Of a stretch of 64,000 nucleotides of DNA, positions 61,181 to 64,000 are shown piece by piece. The notes below the pieces were generated by a model. That model had not been told where the DNA came from and ran no database searches. It worked only from the letters and a program-made list of their open reading frames with translations. A program made the position numbers and the translations under genes. The DNA lies in assembly GCA_015178975.1 (NCBI GenBank), contig WHVD01000064.1:124001-188000 (forward strand). Reading direction: 5' to 3'. The DNA comes from Hysterangium stoloniferum. Taxonomy: Eukaryota > Basidiomycota > Agaricomycetes > Hysterangiales > Hysterangiaceae. Position 1 is the stretch's first letter. Every line of letters begins with the position of its first letter.

Positions 61181-63881
61181 CTAAATAATTTTAATTCTCT
61201 TGTGTGGGTTACTTTGACTGGAACGGGGCATCATAGCTTCCAGTGAATCGGCCATTGAACCAATATAATGTCCCACAACATCCCATCGCAAAACAGCTAC
61301 ATCACCCTTCCATTCCCCTTTCAGACATTTCTGCTCTTCATCGTCAGGGGTTGCAATGATGCGAAGGAATCTGGGGGTTTGTCGCGTTGAATGCGAAGCA
61401 GATTGTTGCTGAGCTTGGATGCTGCTGTGGAGTTTTCTGTGATAACTGTTAGCTATTGGCGCATATACGGCTGGCCCGAGAACCATCTCCAAACTCCCTG
61501 TTAGATCATCTATGAGATTTGGGTAAGACACTCGTGTATATCGATCCCGTGTCCCTCCATTCTATAAATATCAGAATAAAGGTTGAGTGCAATAGGGTTT
61601 ACAAGGTTTAATACCTACCTGCACCATGTAAAAGAATTCAGGCATAACAGAAGTGATGGCATCTCGCAATTTCTGAGCATTGAGGGTTGGTCCTTGCACT
61701 GCAAGAATTATCAGCTCCTTCGTCTCCTTGTCTTGGAGGGTACACAACATGTCAGGGGCCATGTGGTTATCTGGAAAAAGAAAGGGCTTTCCATCTGGAT
61801 TGTGCAAGAAAGCGAGAACATCTTCAGGGGAATTAGCCTTGAGACCCAAGCGATCAGAAGTGCCTGTCTTCCACGATACCGGGGAGCATTGCATTATGTC
61901 ATCAGCCCCACGCTTCAGCGCGACTAAGGTAACCTTCCTCGACCCTAATGACTCGCTACAGTGGAAGGCGTGCGAGAGAGGTTTGAACTTCCCCCCAAAA
62001 GTCTCCATGAGCACGAGAAGGATCGCCTGTGCAAACATATATCCACGTAACGAGGCGCTACGAGCACTGCGAAATGCATTGGTCATCCATGTCTCCCTGA
62101 TCGCGTGATTGTGCTTTTGGAAAACCGAGCTGAGGGAGAGAACTACCAATGGTTCGGAAATGTATACAGGATAGTTCATATTACGTTTGAATTGCCAAGG
62201 GTTCGTCATCGTGTCCAAAAAACCTATGCCATACCCAATTATGTCGTGCATATGGCCTTCGATGGGGATGTACGTAAGTTCACTTCCTAAAGTCCACCGC
62301 ATAAGAACGTCAACTAAGTTTCCTAACAATTCCTCTCCTATCAAATATGCGGTCAGTCCATACATCAGTAAAAAATATATCACACTTACTGTTCTGTTCT
62401 TTGCAAATGTGGTTCAAATCACAAATTGGGCTATAATGGCCGATCATCGAGGACATCTCAAGGGAAATGGGGGGTTCACCAGCCTCCAGTTCGATTGTGT
62501 CAGTGAGTTTGAATCCAGTCAACTGCTCAACGAACGAGGTGAAGACACGGTGACGCGGAACATTTTCGAAGCAGAGGAAAAGCTCTATGAGGCTAGCTGT
62601 AAGGCGGTGACTACAATATGAACGATGAGAATGAATCTTGTAGGGTCAAATGATAGACATACCGGCCAGAAAACCAGTACATTATACGCTTCAATAATAG
62701 TCGATCTGAGTCATTTTCGGAGAGAGTGAGGTATCGGCGAATATAATCCTCTTGAGAAGAATCACCCCTCGTGAAACGCCCAATATCAGTGAAGACTAGG
62801 GGCCGTGCAAACCTGTCTGTCCGTTTTGCGGAAAGAGAACCTGCGGTATTCTGCACCATTTCCATCGACAGACCCGTTCCCGAAAGAATAATCCCAGATA
62901 TAATTTCAGAGTCCAAAAAAAAACTATACATTTCATGAAGAATGGGGCGCAGATCTGACCCAGTGTCGGAGCGAAAGTACTCTTTCAAATGGTCGGCAGC
63001 CACCTGTGCCTCGTCGATCACGGCGAATAGAGGTGTGAATCCCGCTGGAAACAAATCTTTCCTCTTATTCATAAACTGATTTAGCATGGAATTGATACTT
63101 GTGATCATGATATCAGTGTCAGCGTGCCGAATGGTTTGAAGGATTGTGACGAAGAGGTCGTCACCCTTCTGGGACAAGCGGGGTGGCAAAGCTTGAGCAA
63201 GAACCCATCGCCGTCGAGCTACCGTAGCATCTGTGTTAAGAGGAAGGTATTTCACAAGTTGCTTCAGGACGAAGACGCGCGCAAACAACAACATTGCGAA
63301 GACGCGGTCTGCAGATTCAGCGTTTTTGCTATGCCCATCACTGTCTCCTGTGTTCCAGGTGCTCATAGTTTGCAACATTTTCGTCGCTACATTGAAGTCG
63401 TTGGAGCCAGATGCTGGGCCTCCTGTGTTCTTGCACGAAATATAAAGGCCCCAATTCCAGCAAAGACCGTCAAGTGAAAGGCGTGTTTTACCCGAGCCAG
63501 AAACGCCGAATAGATGGCTGGAAAGAGCAAGATTAGGATGAGCTGTTTTTACAATTGTGCGGATGCCACGAACACTGTATCATCGATGAACAATTTTTCG
63601 ATCCGCTTGTTGTCCACATGCCTGCCGAGGTCGTGAAGGAGAAGAATTGGATCAAGGGGCAGATAAACGCCGAGGTCTGTAACTTTGTCGTGACGTTGGA
63701 TTGAGTCGAGATATCCGTCCAATTTCCCAATAGCCAAGTATTTAATGTAGTTCTCAAAGTCTTTAAACGCGGCGGCAGTCTTCCTTTCCGTCTGTTCGAG
63801 GGTGAGACGTGGGGATAATTCTAATGAAAACTGTTCACAACCATCCACACTAAAAGGTACACGACCTACCATCGGCTGCAT
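61181..63881 (-). pseudogene. Crinkler-like P-loop NTPase gene, nearly whole, about one break
   Basis: Minus-strand exons 62663-63881, 62390-62610, 61619-62337 and 61181-61561, joined by 52-57 nt GT-AG introns, about 846 codons. The N-terminus starts MQPMVGRVPFSVDG. Walker A GVSGSGKTRLS lies near 63490-63520, a Walker B-like FAVIDEAQVAADHL near 63000, and GIILSGTGLSMEMV (sensor-like) near 62880. The C-terminal half (MRWTLGSEL, YPVYISEPLVVLSL, FHCSESLGSRKVTLVALKRG, SWKTG, GKPFLFPDNHMAPDML, then LIILAVQ) resembles the nuclease-like module that follows NTPases in Crinkler-type proteins. RFLRIIATPDDEEQ and VAVLRWDVV close it. There is about one break in the first exon, which may be real or a sequence error. 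The family is known from plant-associated and saprotrophic basidiomycetes; a cellular role is not established here. The nuclease assignment is inference. Confidence 0.68.
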
Positions 63882-64000
63882 TTCTTATGCGTGTCCCGGC
63901 AGGCGGGGTGTGCGGTGGTTGGCTGTGGTCTGATTGGAGCATCTCTAATAAGAGCGATGAGGACAAATGGCGCGACAGTAATAAACTAGAAACTTACCAA
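63882..64000. other. 5' flank of the Crinkler-like gene
   Basis: Short non-coding flank at the window edge; no promoter element is distinct. Confidence 0.4.

Overview
This window is nuclear DNA from a filamentous fungus, most likely an agaricomycete basidiomycete. The evidence is genes with many 45-70 nt introns, a Tnp2-type transposase, a WD40 family and Crinkler-like P-loop NTPases of the kind multiplied in mushroom-forming fungi, Tad-like LINE remains, and Ty3/gypsy and Ty1/copia retrotransposon fossils. There is no bacterial gene organisation, rRNA, convincing tRNA or CRISPR.

Layout. (1) 1-3.4 kb: a decayed gypsy gag cut by a solo LTR. (2) 3.4-16.3 kb: a less repeat-rich host island built by segmental duplication. 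Two apparently intact 2-oxoglutarate/Fe(II) oxygenase genes (3516-5039 + and 14611-16134 -) lie in inverted arms of about 2.6 kb. Between them are broken copies of a multi-span membrane protein gene, a LINE fragment, a copia integrase scrap and a strong hairpin. (3) 16.4-18.6 kb: a decayed Crinkler-like NTPase gene. (4) 19-24.1 kb: MITE-like repeats, a solo LTR and an SRAP (HMCES/YedK) relic. (5) 24.2-37 kb: one Tnp2 transposase gene stretched from about 3.6 kb to 12.7 kb by nested LTR insertions, nearly all with exact 5-bp target duplications. (6) 37-43.5 kb: another nested LTR pair, a WD40 gene and tandem repeats. (7) 43.5-50.5 kb: a broken chromodomain gypsy element whose LTR is itself interrupted. 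(8) 50.5-60.6 kb: a stack of nested elements, including two copies of a copia-type element that carries gag only. (9) 61.2-63.9 kb: a nearly whole Crinkler-like P-loop NTPase gene.

LTR family names used here are local labels: A (about 815 bp, TGTTATGACC...CCTAACA, the LTR of the gypsy element at 43.5-50.5 kb), B (about 740 bp), E/F (1.4-1.6 kb, carrying a GC-rich minisatellite), G (400-640 bp), H (about 940 bp) and D (a 620-bp non-LTR repeat with short inverted ends). Strand for an LTR is the inferred transcription sense, taken from its TATA-like box and from the gypsy element. Boundaries were set by reading TG...CA ends with matching flanking 5-mers.

Functionally, the only genes that look expressible by the host are the two oxygenases, possibly the WD40 gene and, less surely, the Crinkler-like gene at the right end. 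Everything else is transposon debris. The target-site duplications make the order of insertion readable, which is the main value of the region.
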